Shown: one piece after another, positions 8,877 through 16,967 of the stretch
Layout of the letters: every line of letters begins with the position of its first letter
Numbering within the stretch: the first letter of the stretch is position 1
Assembly: GCA_902779945.1 (NCBI GenBank)
Contig: CACZDN010000018.1
Coordinates: 1 to 53,581 of the forward strand
Length of the DNA stretch: 53,581 nucleotides
Source: Oscillospiraceae bacterium
GTDB lineage: Bacteria; Bacillota; Clostridia; Oscillospirales; Oscillospiraceae
Direction of reading: 5' to 3'
Notes under the pieces: model-generated
Databases searched by the model: none
The model's input: only the letters and a program-made list of their open reading frames with translations
What the model was told of the DNA's origin: nothing
Position numbers and translations under genes: made by a program

Positions 8877-9682
8877 GCTTGATCAAATGGATAGCCCTCG
8901 GCGCGCTTGCCGCCCTGGTGCTGCTCTTTGTCTTCCTGCCCGTCGTGGCCTGGATTCTGGTCGGGCTCGTGGTGCTGATCCTCGCGGTGGTTCTGCTTGT
9001 CCCCGTCGGCGCGGACGTCGCCTATATCGCAGGGGAGTTTCGCCTTGCCGCGCGGGTGGACGGCTTTGCCGTGCAGCTCATCCCGAGAAAGCCGCCGGAC
9101 CCGGACAAAAAGCCCAGGGAGAAAAAGCCCCGGAAGGAAAAAGAGAAAAAGGAAGCGTCCGGGGAGCCCCAACAGGAGGCAAAGCCCAGACGAAGGCTGC
9201 ATTTCAGCTTTACGAAGGAAGAGCTTTTTGAGCTTGTCAAAAAGGCGCTGAACGGACTCGGGAAGTTCGGAAAGATCACGGTACGCAGCTTTATGCTCCA
9301 CTATGCGGCGGCGGGGGAGGACCCCTGCAACACCGCCATGACCTTCAACTATGTGAACGCGGCGCTCAGCTCCCTGGCCCCTGTCTGCGCGCGGAAATTC
9401 CGCGTCACCGGCAGTGTGGATGTGCGGACGGAGGTGGACTTCACGACCGACAAAACGCGCATCGACGCCGAGGCGAGCCTGACGATCCGCCTTATCCAGG
9501 TGGTGCATGCGGCCCTCGCCGTGGCGGTGGGCGCTCTCGGCGTGCTGATCAAAAACAGGCTCAGGCTGCGCAGAGAGGCGCGCCTTGCCGGAAAGAACGG
9601 CGCTGCCCCCGATGAACGGGAGACAACGGACTCCATGGATATCGAAATACAGGCTGAGGAAAGGAATGACTTGCATGGATAA
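8873..9682 (+). CDS. DUF2953 domain membrane protein
   Basis: This 269-residue protein has two N-terminal hydrophobic stretches (about 5-45), a highly charged Lys/Glu/Pro linker (about 75-110), then a soluble domain. The domain and position match DUF2953 proteins, which sit between scpB (or dac genes) and gerW in spore formers and are often sporulation-linked. Its biochemical role is unknown. The start overlaps the scpB stop, and the last bases overlap the gerW start, which argues that all are made from one message. Confidence 0.85.
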   Translation: MSLIKWIALGALAALVLLFVFLPVVAWILVGLVVLILAVVLLVPVGADVAYIAGEFRLAARVDGFAVQLIPRKPPDPDKKPREKKPRKEKEKKEASGEPQQEAKPRRRLHFSFTKEELFELVKKALNGLGKFGKITVRSFMLHYAAAGEDPCNTAMTFNYVNAALSSLAPVCARKFRVTGSVDVRTEVDFTTDKTRIDAEASLTIRLIQVVHAALAVAVGALGVLIKNRLRLRREARLAGKNGAAPDERETTDSMDIEIQAEERNDLHG

Positions 9683-10058
9683 GAATCCGATCGGCGAACT
9701 GATGCAGAACACGATGGAGAATGTGAAGAACATTCTCAAGGTTGACACGGTTGTGGGAGATCCCATCTACACGCCCGACGGGATCACGCTCGTGCCCATC
9801 TCCAAAATCAGCGTTGGCTTCGGCGGAGGCGGCGTCGAGTTTGGCGACAAGAAGGGCGGCGACGTGCGGCCCTACGGCGGCGGCAATGCCACCGGCGTGA
9901 AGATCGAGCCCATCGGCTTTCTCGTCATCAAGGACGGGACCGTGCGCATGGTCAACGTCACCCCGCCCGCAAACAACACCGTCGACCGCGTGATCGAGCT
10001 GGTCCCGCAGGTGCTGGACCGGGTGGACGCCTTTATCGACAAGCAGAAGAGCAAATAA
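9675..10058 (+). CDS. gerW: GerW/YtfJ family sporulation protein
   Basis: This 127-residue protein has the YtfJ/GerW hallmarks. The N-terminus is MDKNPIGELMQNTMENVKN, the core reads VVGDPIYTPDGITLVPISK, and a Gly-rich stretch FGGGGVEFG follows. The C-terminus has the motif EPIGFLVI and a terminal amphipathic helix. GerW in Bacillus is a spore protein needed for normal germination with some germinants; here the role is inferred by family. The ATG at 9675 was chosen because AAAGGA precedes it and the longer frame overlaps DUF2953. This is evidence that the organism forms spores. Confidence 0.93.
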   Translation: MDKNPIGELMQNTMENVKNILKVDTVVGDPIYTPDGITLVPISKISVGFGGGGVEFGDKKGGDVRPYGGGNATGVKIEPIGFLVIKDGTVRMVNVTPPANNTVDRVIELVPQVLDRVDAFIDKQKSK

Positions 10059-10076
10059 TCGCAGCCGGAACGGACC

Positions 10077-10120
10077 ATAATAAGCACTGCCCAGATTGTT
10101 TGCGGGGTGGTGCTTATTAT
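10077..10120 (+). promoter_or_regulatory. Perfect 11-bp hairpin over the dacF translation start
   Basis: ATAATAAGCAC (10077-10087) pairs perfectly with GTGCTTATTAT (10110-10120). The loop holds GCGGGG and the GTG at 10107, and the right arm holds the second GTG at 10110. The hairpin may end gerW transcription, or it may hide the ribosome site of the next gene. No clean T tract follows, so a pure terminator role is doubtful. Confidence 0.5.
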
Positions 10121-11201
10121 TCGGTCTGCTCTTTTGACCATATCGCTGGCGGTCCTGTTCCTGTTCCGCGCCTGTCCCGCCTGTGCGGAGACCGCGGTCG
10201 ACACGCAGGCGGAGGCCGTTGTCCTGCTCTGTGAGGACGGCACGGTCCTCTGTGAGAAAAACGCGGACAGGCGCTGTCTCATCGCCAGCACGACCAAGCT
10301 CATGACGGCTCTCGTCTGCCTCGAACATGCGGGACTTGACGAAACCGTGACCGCGCAGGAGAGTCACTGCGCGGTGGAGGGCTCCTCCATGTATCTCCGT
10401 CCGGGGGAGCGCTACACGGTGCGCGAGCTGCTGCTGGGGCTGCTCCTGGCCTCCGGGAACGACGCGGCCCTCGCCCTTGCCGGGCATACGGCCGGCAGCG
10501 AGGAGGCCTTCGTGCGCCTCATGAACCGGAAGGCGGAGGAGCTTGGCCTTGAAAATACCCATTTTGAGAACCCCCACGGGCTGGACGCCGCCGCGCACTA
10601 CGGCAGCGCCCGCGATCTGGCGCGGCTCATGCTGTGCTGCATGGAGAACCCGGCCTTCCGCGAGCTGGACAGCCGGCGCACGGCCGAGGCAGGGGGTCTC
10701 ACGCTGCTGAACCACAACAGGCTTCTCACGAGCTGCCCCGGCTGCGTCGGCGGCAAGACCGGCTATACCGCGGCGGCGGGCCGCTGTCTCGTGAGCTGCT
10801 GCGAGAGGGACGGCCTGCGCACCGTCTGCGTGACGCTCTCGGACCCGGACGACTGGAACGACCACATGCGCCTGTACGACTGGGCTTATGATCGCTTCGC
10901 CCTGCACGACCTGTCCGCGGAGCTGTCGTTCGAGGTCCCGGCCGTATCGGGCAGCGCCCTGACGCTGCGTGTGGTCCCGGAACAGGGCGCGCGCGTGGTG
11001 CTGCCGCGCCGTGAGGAGGCGCGCTTCGAGGCGGAGCTGCCGCCCTTCGTGTTCGCGCCCGTGGACAGGGGCGGGCAGGCGGGCGTCCTCCGGGGGACGC
11101 GCGCGGACGGCGTGCCGGTCTCTTTCCCGCTGGTCTACGCGGAGGGGGCCGCCCTCGCCGAGCCTGTCTATTCTGATGAAACCGAGGTTGCAATCCCATG
11201 A
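10107..11201 (+). CDS. dacF: D-alanyl-D-alanine carboxypeptidase (DacF-like PBP)
   Basis: This 364-residue low-molecular-weight penicillin-binding protein of peptidase family S11 trims the terminal D-Ala of peptidoglycan stem peptides outside the membrane. A signal peptide of about 27 residues ends CPACA. The catalytic motifs are S61-T-T-K64, S116-G-N and K217-T-G. A C-terminal PBP5-type beta domain follows. The neighbouring gerW and DUF2953 suggest a sporulation-linked paralogue such as DacF/DacB, but the exact subtype is inference. The start is GTG at 10107 or 10110, both inside a hairpin. Its stop overlaps the next gene (ATGA). Confidence 0.9.
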   Translation: MVLIIRSALLTISLAVLFLFRACPACAETAVDTQAEAVVLLCEDGTVLCEKNADRRCLIASTTKLMTALVCLEHAGLDETVTAQESHCAVEGSSMYLRPGERYTVRELLLGLLLASGNDAALALAGHTAGSEEAFVRLMNRKAEELGLENTHFENPHGLDAAAHYGSARDLARLMLCCMENPAFRELDSRRTAEAGGLTLLNHNRLLTSCPGCVGGKTGYTAAAGRCLVSCCERDGLRTVCVTLSDPDDWNDHMRLYDWAYDRFALHDLSAELSFEVPAVSGSALTLRVVPEQGARVVLPRREEARFEAELPPFVFAPVDRGGQAGVLRGTRADGVPVSFPLVYAEGAALAEPVYSDETEVAIP

Positions 11202-11917
11202 GCGAAAGGATACAAAAGCTGATCTCCGGCGCGGGGCTCATGTCCCGCAGGGATGCGGAGGAGGCGATCAGGTCCGGGCGCGTTCTCGTCAACGGCGAGA
11301 GAGCCGGACTCGGCGACCGGGCGGACCCGGCGCAGGACACGATCACCGTCGACGGGCGGAAGCTGTCGCGCGGGACGGAGAAGCGCTATCTCATGCTCAA
11401 CAAGCCCCGCGGCTACGTCACCACCCTGCACGACGAGAAGGGGCGCAAAAACGTGACAGAGCTTGTCGATCTGCCGGAAGAGCGCGTCTACCCGGTCGGG
11501 CGGCTGGATATGTATTCGGAGGGCCTGCTGCTTCTGACCAACGACGGGGACTTTGCAAACCGCGTCATGCACCCCCGGCATGAGGTCAGCAAGGTCTACC
11601 ACACCTGGGTCACGGGCGCGGAGATCGAGAAGGCCGTCCGCACCCTGCGCCGCCCGATGGAGCTCGACGGCTGCACGGTCTGCGCAAAGGGAGTCGACAT
11701 CGTCCAGTGCTTTCCGGGCGGGGCGCTGCTGTCCGTCACCATCGGCGAGGGGCGCAACCGCCAGGTCCGCAAGATGTGCGAGCGGGCCGGTCTCAGAGTG
11801 ACGCGCCTTGTGCGCGTGGAGGAGGGCGGCGTACAGCTCGGCAGCCTGAAAACGGGCTGCTGGCGCAAGCTCACAAAGGATGAGATCAGAAGACTTCTCG
11901 GAGAAGAGGAGAAGTGA
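11198..11917 (+). CDS. rluB: RluB-type rRNA pseudouridine synthase
   Basis: This 239-residue protein has an N-terminal S4 RNA-binding domain (about 1-60) and the RsuA/RluB catalytic domain. The catalytic aspartate is D104 in VGRLDMYSEGLLLLTNDG. Family members isomerise a uridine of 23S rRNA (RluB) or 16S rRNA (RsuA); the RluB type is preferred from length and the Firmicutes scp-dac-rluB gene order. It overlaps dacF by four bases and the following flavoprotein by a few bases. Confidence 0.93.
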   Translation: MSERIQKLISGAGLMSRRDAEEAIRSGRVLVNGERAGLGDRADPAQDTITVDGRKLSRGTEKRYLMLNKPRGYVTTLHDEKGRKNVTELVDLPEERVYPVGRLDMYSEGLLLLTNDGDFANRVMHPRHEVSKVYHTWVTGAEIEKAVRTLRRPMELDGCTVCAKGVDIVQCFPGGALLSVTIGEGRNRQVRKMCERAGLRVTRLVRVEEGGVQLGSLKTGCWRKLTKDEIRRLLGEEEK

Positions 11918-13152
11918 TACATATGCTGTTTCAGGAGACCGGACTGGTCGTGATCGGCGGCGGCCCGGCGGGCATGATGTGTGCGATCCAGGCGGCGTCG
12001 CGGGGCGTAAAGACGGTCCTGCTGGAGCCGAACGAAAAGCTGGGCCGCAAGCTGCGCATCACGGGCAAGGGCCGCTGCAACCTGACGAACAACTGCGACG
12101 TCAAAACCATCATGGACAACATCCCGGGAGACGGGCGCTTTCTCTACAGCGCCCTCAGCCGCTTCCCGCCGGCCGAAACGATGGCCTTTTTCGAGGGCAG
12201 CGGCCTGCCGCTCAAGACCGAGCGCGGCAATCGCGTCTTCCCGCAGTCGGACAACGCCAACGACGTGGCGCAGCTTCTGACAAGGCTCTGCCGCAGCGCC
12301 GGCGTGAACGTGGTGAAGACCGGGGCAAAGCAGATCGTCACGGAGGACGGGGCGGTCGCCGGCGTCGCCACGGGGGAGGGCTATATCCCGTGCAGCGCCG
12401 CCGCTGTGTGTACGGGCGGCCTCTCCTATCCGCTGACCGGCTCGACCGGCGCGGGCTTTCGCTTTGCCGAACAGCTCGGGCATACGCTCGTCCCGTTCAG
12501 ACCCTCGCTCGTCCCGCTGGAAAGCCCGGACGCATACTGTGCCGAGATGCAGGGCTTCAGCCTGAAAAATGTGACGCTCTCGGCCTACGAGGACGGAAAG
12601 CTCCTCTATCGGGAGCTGGGGGAGATGCTGTTCACCCACTTCGGCGTCTCGGGCCCGCTGGTGCTCTCCGCCAGCGCCCACATGCGCAGGATGGGCAGCG
12701 CCGACTACAGGCTTTCGATCGACCTCAAGCCGGGGCTCGATGAGAAAAAGCTCGACGCCCGCGTCCTGCGGGACTTCGCAAAATACGCAAACCGCGAATA
12801 CAAAAACGCCCTCGGCGATCTGCTCGGCCGCTCCATGATCCCCGTGGTGCTGCGCCTGTCCGAAATCCCGGAGGACAAGCCCGTCCGGGAGATCACGCGC
12901 GAGGAGCGGCGGCGCCTCGTGAGTCTTTTGAAAGCTTTCCCGGTCTCGGTCTCCGGCTTCCGGCCCATCGACGAGGCCATCGTCACCGCCGGCGGCGTCT
13001 CCACAAAGGAGGTCAACCCGCGCACGATGGAATCCAGGCTCGTGCATGGCCTGTATTTCGCGGGGGAGGTTCTGGACCTGGACGCCTATACCGGCGGCTT
13101 CAATCTGCAGATCGCCTGGTCAACCGGCTTCGTGGCCGGAAATTCTGTCTGA
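11914..13152 (+). CDS. HI0933-family NAD(P)/FAD-dependent flavoprotein
   Basis: This 412-residue protein has an N-terminal dinucleotide-binding motif VIGGGPAGMMCAIQAA and the family block EKLGRKLRITGKGRCNLTN. A late AGEVLDLDAYTGGFNLQIAW completes the FAD site. This is the HI0933/YhiN family, often annotated as aminoacetone oxidase family; the physiological substrate is unknown. Two starts are possible: GTG 11914, which overlaps the rluB stop and is well spaced from GAGGAG, and ATG 11923. In many Clostridia it precedes cmk and ispH, as here. Confidence 0.9.
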   Translation: MIHMLFQETGLVVIGGGPAGMMCAIQAASRGVKTVLLEPNEKLGRKLRITGKGRCNLTNNCDVKTIMDNIPGDGRFLYSALSRFPPAETMAFFEGSGLPLKTERGNRVFPQSDNANDVAQLLTRLCRSAGVNVVKTGAKQIVTEDGAVAGVATGEGYIPCSAAAVCTGGLSYPLTGSTGAGFRFAEQLGHTLVPFRPSLVPLESPDAYCAEMQGFSLKNVTLSAYEDGKLLYRELGEMLFTHFGVSGPLVLSASAHMRRMGSADYRLSIDLKPGLDEKKLDARVLRDFAKYANREYKNALGDLLGRSMIPVVLRLSEIPEDKPVREITREERRRLVSLLKAFPVSVSGFRPIDEAIVTAGGVSTKEVNPRTMESRLVHGLYFAGEVLDLDAYTGGFNLQIAWSTGFVAGNSV

Positions 13153-13165
13153 AAGGTGTAAAAAT

Positions 13166-13864
13166 ATGAACGGATTTAACGCCATCGCCATCGACGGCCC
13201 CAGCGGAGCGGGCAAGAGCTCCATGGCAAAACGGCTCGCCGGGGCCTTCTCCTTCCTCTATGTGGACACGGGCGCGATCTACCGCACCCTGGGCCTGGCC
13301 TGCTGCCGCGCCGGGATCGACCGGCGGGACGTCTCCGCGGTCATGGCGCTGCTTGAGACGCTCGACATTTCGATCCGCTACAACGAACAGGGCGTGCAGT
13401 GCATGATCCTGAACGGAGAGGACGTTTCCCGGGAAATCCGCCTGCCGGAGATCTCCCTCTGCGCGTCCGACGTGTCCGCGCTGCCCGAGGTACGGCGCTT
13501 CCTGCTGGAGATGCAGCGGAAATTTGCGCGCGAAAACAACGTTGTCATGGACGGGCGCGACATCGGGACCGTGGTCTTGCCGGACGCGGAGCTCAAGATC
13601 TTCCTCACCGCGAGCCCCGAGGCCCGGGCAGCACGGCGCCTCGCGGAGCTTCGGGAGAAAGGGAGCAATGTGGACTACGAGGAGGTCCTGCGGGATATCA
13701 GCTACCGCGACGAGCAGGACATCAACCGCGCGGCGGCCCCGCTGAGAAAGGCCGCGGACGCGGTGGAGCTGGATTCGAGCGAGCTGAGCGAGGAGGAGAC
13801 CTTCGCCCTGCTGTGCGAGATCGTGATCACGAGACTGGCCCTGAGCCCGGAGGAGAGCGTGTGA
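13166..13864 (+). CDS. cmk: Cytidylate kinase
   Basis: This 232-residue kinase phosphorylates CMP and dCMP with ATP. The P-loop GPSGAGKS is at residues 11-18, followed by the VDTGAIYRTLGLAC nucleoside site, and RDIGTVVLPDAELKIFLTAS in the core. The ATG at 13166 follows GAAAGGTG, and the longer frame lies inside the upstream flavoprotein. The cmk stop overlaps the GTG start of the IspH-S1 gene, a cmk-ispH-rpsA order typical of Clostridia. Confidence 0.96.
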   Translation: MNGFNAIAIDGPSGAGKSSMAKRLAGAFSFLYVDTGAIYRTLGLACCRAGIDRRDVSAVMALLETLDISIRYNEQGVQCMILNGEDVSREIRLPEISLCASDVSALPEVRRFLLEMQRKFARENNVVMDGRDIGTVVLPDAELKIFLTASPEARAARRLAELREKGSNVDYEEVLRDISYRDEQDINRAAAPLRKAADAVELDSSELSEEETFALLCEIVITRLALSPEESV

Positions 13865-15921
13865 AAAAGCTGATCGTCGCCCAGAGCGCCGGGTTCTGCT
13901 TCGGCGTCAGGCGCTCCGTCGATATGGCGGAAGAGCTCCTGCGGGAGCACGGAAGCTGTGCAAGCCTCGGCGAGCTCATTCATAACGAGGATGTCATCAG
14001 GACGCTGACGAAGAGGGGAATGCGCGTCATCCAGAGCCCCGATGAGCTCAAAGCGGGCGAGCATGTCCTTGTCCGCGCCCACGGGGAGGCGCCGGAGGTC
14101 TACGCCGCGCTGGAAAAGACCGGGGCCGAGATCGCGGACGCGACCTGCCCGAAGGTCCGCGCGATCCACAGGATCGTCGCCAACGCGAAGCAGGAGGGCC
14201 GCTTCACCGTCGTGATCGGGATGCGCAATCACCCGGAGGTCCTTGCCATCTGCGGCTGGTGCGGGGAACATGCCGTGTTCGAAAACGCGGGAGAATTGGA
14301 AAAATGGCTCGAAGACAAGCCGTCTCCTTGGGAAAAGCCTATAACAGTGGTAGTACAGACGACGCAGACACACAGTAATTTTCACGAATGTTGTGATTTC
14401 ATAAAAAAAAGATGTACAAATCTAAAAATATCTGATACAATATGTCTTGCTACGTCCACGCGGCAGGAAGAAGCGGCGAAGATTGCTTCGGAGTGTGACG
14501 CAATGGTCGTCATCGGCGGAAAGCACAGCGCGAACAGCGTGCATCTGGCGGAGATCTGTCGGATGCATTGCTCCAACGTACAGTTCATTGAGAGGACGCA
14601 GGAACTTGATTTGGACAGGCTTAAGGCCGCAGACACGGTTGGCCTCACCGCCGGCGCATCGACCCCGGCGTGGATAATTAAGGAGGTAAGAAACAAAATG
14701 AGCGACGAGATCAAAGTTGAAGAAACCACAGTTGACAAGGAGATGTCCTTCGATGAAATGTTGGAGGAAACTCTGAAAACAATATATAACGGAGATAAGG
14801 TAACCGGCCTTGTGGTTGCGATCACCGGCACGGAAATCAGTGTCGACCTCGGCACCAAGTATTCCGGCTTTATCCCCACGTCCGAGTTTACCGACGACGG
14901 CATCAAGGTTGAGGACGCCGTCAAGGTCGGCGATACCATCGAAGCCGTCGTGGTCCGCGTGAACGACGTGGAGGGCACCGCGATGCTCTCCAAGAAGCGC
15001 CTTGACGCCGCCAAGATGTGGAACGATATCGAAGAGGCCGTCGAGAGCGGCGCCATCCTTGAGGGCGTTGTCACCGAGGAGAACAAGGGCGGCATCGTCG
15101 TCAACGTCAAGGGCGTGCGCGTCTTCGTCCCCGCCTCCCAGACTGATCTGCCCCGCGAGGCTGAGCTTTCGCAGCTTCTGAAGCAGACCGTCCGCCTCAA
15201 GATCACCGAGGTCAACAAGGCCCGCAAGCGCGTCGTCGGCTCCATCCGCCGCGTCGCCCAGGCCGAGCGCCGCGAGCGCATCGAAAACATCTGGAACGAG
15301 ATCGAGGTCGGCAAGAAGTACAAGGGCGTTGTCAAGTCCCTCACCAGCTACGGCGCCTTCGTCGACATCGGCGGCATCGACGGCATGGTCCATGTCTCCG
15401 AGCTGAGCTGGGGCCGCATCCACCAGCCCTCCGAGGTCGTCGCGGTCGGCGACGAGATCGAGGTCTATGTCATCTCCTTCGACAAGGAGAAGCGCAAGAT
15501 CTCCCTCGGCTACAAGGACCCGGACGGCAACCCCTGGACCCAGTTCACCAACCGCTACCAGGTGGGCGACGTGGCCTCCGTCAAGATCGTCAAGCTCATG
15601 CCCTTCGGCGCCTTCGCCGAGGTTCTGCCCGGCGTGGACGGCCTGATCCATATCTCCCAGATCGCGAACCGCCGCATCGGCAAGCCCGAGGACGTGCTCA
15701 CCGTGGGTGATGTGGTCGACGCCAAGATCACCGCTGTGGACGAAGAGAAGCACAAGATCTCCCTCTCCATCCGCGCCATGAGCGAGCCCGCCCCCGTCAA
15801 GGCGGACGAGCCCGAGGAGTACGAGGAAGAGCCCGCCGCCGAGGAGGACGCCCTCGTCTACGAGGTCTCCGCAGACGGCGTAGCCTCCGGCATAGCTCCC
15901 GAGGAGAACGAAGAGGCGTAA
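13861..15921 (+). CDS. ispH: Bifunctional HMBPP reductase (IspH) / ribosomal protein S1
   Basis: This is a 686-residue in-frame fusion. Residues 1-~280 are IspH, the last enzyme of the MEP isoprenoid pathway, with the three [4Fe-4S] ligands Cys13 (AGFCFGV), Cys96 (DATCPKV) and Cys195 (TICLATSTRQ). Residues ~300-665 carry four S1 RNA-binding repeats with blocks such as YKGVVKSLTSYGAFVDIGG and VDGLIHISQIANRRI. The tail is acidic. Such fusions are known in Clostridia. The GTG start at 13861 overlaps the cmk stop. A strong SD plus ATG inside the gene (14680-14700) could also give free S1. Confidence 0.93.
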   Translation: MKKLIVAQSAGFCFGVRRSVDMAEELLREHGSCASLGELIHNEDVIRTLTKRGMRVIQSPDELKAGEHVLVRAHGEAPEVYAALEKTGAEIADATCPKVRAIHRIVANAKQEGRFTVVIGMRNHPEVLAICGWCGEHAVFENAGELEKWLEDKPSPWEKPITVVVQTTQTHSNFHECCDFIKKRCTNLKISDTICLATSTRQEEAAKIASECDAMVVIGGKHSANSVHLAEICRMHCSNVQFIERTQELDLDRLKAADTVGLTAGASTPAWIIKEVRNKMSDEIKVEETTVDKEMSFDEMLEETLKTIYNGDKVTGLVVAITGTEISVDLGTKYSGFIPTSEFTDDGIKVEDAVKVGDTIEAVVVRVNDVEGTAMLSKKRLDAAKMWNDIEEAVESGAILEGVVTEENKGGIVVNVKGVRVFVPASQTDLPREAELSQLLKQTVRLKITEVNKARKRVVGSIRRVAQAERRERIENIWNEIEVGKKYKGVVKSLTSYGAFVDIGGIDGMVHVSELSWGRIHQPSEVVAVGDEIEVYVISFDKEKRKISLGYKDPDGNPWTQFTNRYQVGDVASVKIVKLMPFGAFAEVLPGVDGLIHISQIANRRIGKPEDVLTVGDVVDAKITAVDEEKHKISLSIRAMSEPAPVKADEPEEYEEEPAAEEDALVYEVSADGVASGIAPEENEEA
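14413..14441 (+). promoter_or_regulatory. Candidate internal promoter upstream of the S1 moiety
   Basis: TGTACA (14413-14418) and TACAAT (14436-14441) are spaced by 17 bases. They lie in a strikingly AT-rich patch (about 14390-14445) within an otherwise GC-rich gene, about 260 bases before the internal SD and ATG of the S1 part. The -10 box is good and the -35 box is moderate. Confidence 0.45.
14680..14700 (+). promoter_or_regulatory. Internal ribosome binding site and start for free S1
   Basis: AAGGAGG (14680-14686), a near-perfect Shine-Dalgarno, is followed after 11 bases by ATG (14698), in frame with the fusion, at the exact boundary of IspH and the S1 repeats. It would give an S1 protein of about 407 residues beginning MSDEIKVEE. 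Confidence 0.65.
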
Positions 15922-15935
15922 TCCCATCCATCCAA

Positions 15936-15965
15936 AAAAACACCCGCCGTCAGGCGGGTGTTTTT
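15936..15965. terminator. Bidirectional rho-independent terminator
   Basis: AAAAACACCCGCC (15936-15948) and GGCGGGTGTTTTT (15953-15965) form a perfect 13-bp stem with a four-base loop. A runs on one side and T runs on the other make it work for both the IspH-S1 gene and the convergent hydrolase gene ending at 15974. Confidence 0.93.
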
Positions 15966-15973
15966 GGCGTTCG

Positions 15974-16906
15974 TCAGCCGATCTTTTCCCTGAGCCAGTT
16001 GAGGATGTCCTGAAAGACTGTCTCCTTGTTGGTCTCGTTGAGCATTTCGTGCCGGCCGCCGGGGTAGAGGCGGAGGGTCACGTCGTGCAGGCCGGCCCTG
16101 CAGAAGGCCTTGTAGGCGCGTGTGACGCCCCTGCCGTTTTCGCCGACGGGGTCGGCGTCGCCGGACATGAAGTAAATCGGCTTCTCCTTGTTCATGCGCT
16201 CGATATTCTTCTGATCGGTGATGAACCTGATACCGTACATCATGTCGCGGAACAGGCCGTTCGTCGCGATGAAGCCGCAGAGAGGATCGGCGGCGTAGGC
16301 GTCTGCAACGGCGGGATCGCGGCTGAGCCAGTCGTAGATCGTGCGGGGGTTTTCGTAGCCCTTGTTGTAGGAGCCGAAGGCGATGTTGTTGAGCGTGGTG
16401 CCGACGGCGTGCGCGCCCTCCTTCTTCACAAAGAAGCTCGCCGCGGCGCAGCCGCCGAGGACCATGGCCCGCGCCTGGTGGCCGGTGCCGCTGATGATGG
16501 CGGCGTCATACTTGTCGGGGTGCTCGATCAGATAGGTGCGGGTGAGAAAGCTCCCCATGCTGTGGCCGAAAAACACATAGGGCACAGCGGGGTACTGCTC
16601 CCGCATGAGATCATGCAGCCTGTCCATGTCGGTGACCACGCAGTCCCAGCCGTCCTTCTCGGCAAAGAAGCCCTGTTCGGCGGGGGAGGCGATGGATTTG
16701 CCGTGGCCCAGGTGGTCGTTGCCGACGGCAAGACAGCCGTTTTCCGCGAGGAAGGCCATGAAGGGGCGGTAGCGTTCGATATGCTCGGCGATGCCGTGGG
16801 CGATCTGGACGATGGCCTTCGGCTCCCCCTCGGGCTGACACCGCAGGGCGTGAATGGTATTTTTCCCGGTACTGGATGCAAAGCTGAAATCCTCAAAAAC
16901 GGGCAT
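15974..16906 (-). CDS. Alpha/beta hydrolase, monoacylglycerol lipase / lysophospholipase-like
   Basis: This 310-residue cytoplasmic hydrolase belongs to the Hydrolase_4 (serine aminopeptidase S33) family. The nucleophile elbow is GHSMG in FFGHSMGSFL, the acid is in GDADPVGENG, and the histidine is in GGRHEMLNE. It likely splits monoglycerides or lysophospholipids, with the substrate inferred only from the family. The start at 16906 has AAGGAGG upstream. It lies downstream of acetate kinase on the same strand but beyond a terminator, so expression may be partly independent. Confidence 0.85.
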   Translation of the reverse strand: MPVFEDFSFASSTGKNTIHALRCQPEGEPKAIVQIAHGIAEHIERYRPFMAFLAENGCLAVGNDHLGHGKSIASPAEQGFFAEKDGWDCVVTDMDRLHDLMREQYPAVPYVFFGHSMGSFLTRTYLIEHPDKYDAAIISGTGHQARAMVLGGCAAASFFVKKEGAHAVGTTLNNIAFGSYNKGYENPRTIYDWLSRDPAVADAYAADPLCGFIATNGLFRDMMYGIRFITDQKNIERMNKEKPIYFMSGDADPVGENGRGVTRAYKAFCRAGLHDVTLRLYPGGRHEMLNETNKETVFQDILNWLREKIG

Positions 16907-16924
16907 GTCAAAACCTCCTTTTCA

Positions 16925-16952
16925 GAAAAGGCCGCACCGATCCGGTGCGGCC
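16925..16952 (-). terminator. Terminator after acetate kinase
   Basis: GGCCGCACCG (16930-16939) and CGGTGCGGCC (16943-16952) form a perfect 10-bp stem. On the - strand it is followed by TTTTCT. It separates ackA from the downstream hydrolase gene. Confidence 0.78.
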
Positions 16953-16967
16953 TGCGTGTTGTGAAAA

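Noticed and set aside
13399-13860. N-terminal extension of the IspH-S1 frame by 154 codons
   Set aside because: It lies in another frame of cmk, has Arg/Gly-rich shadow composition, and the GTG at 13861 gives the exact family start.
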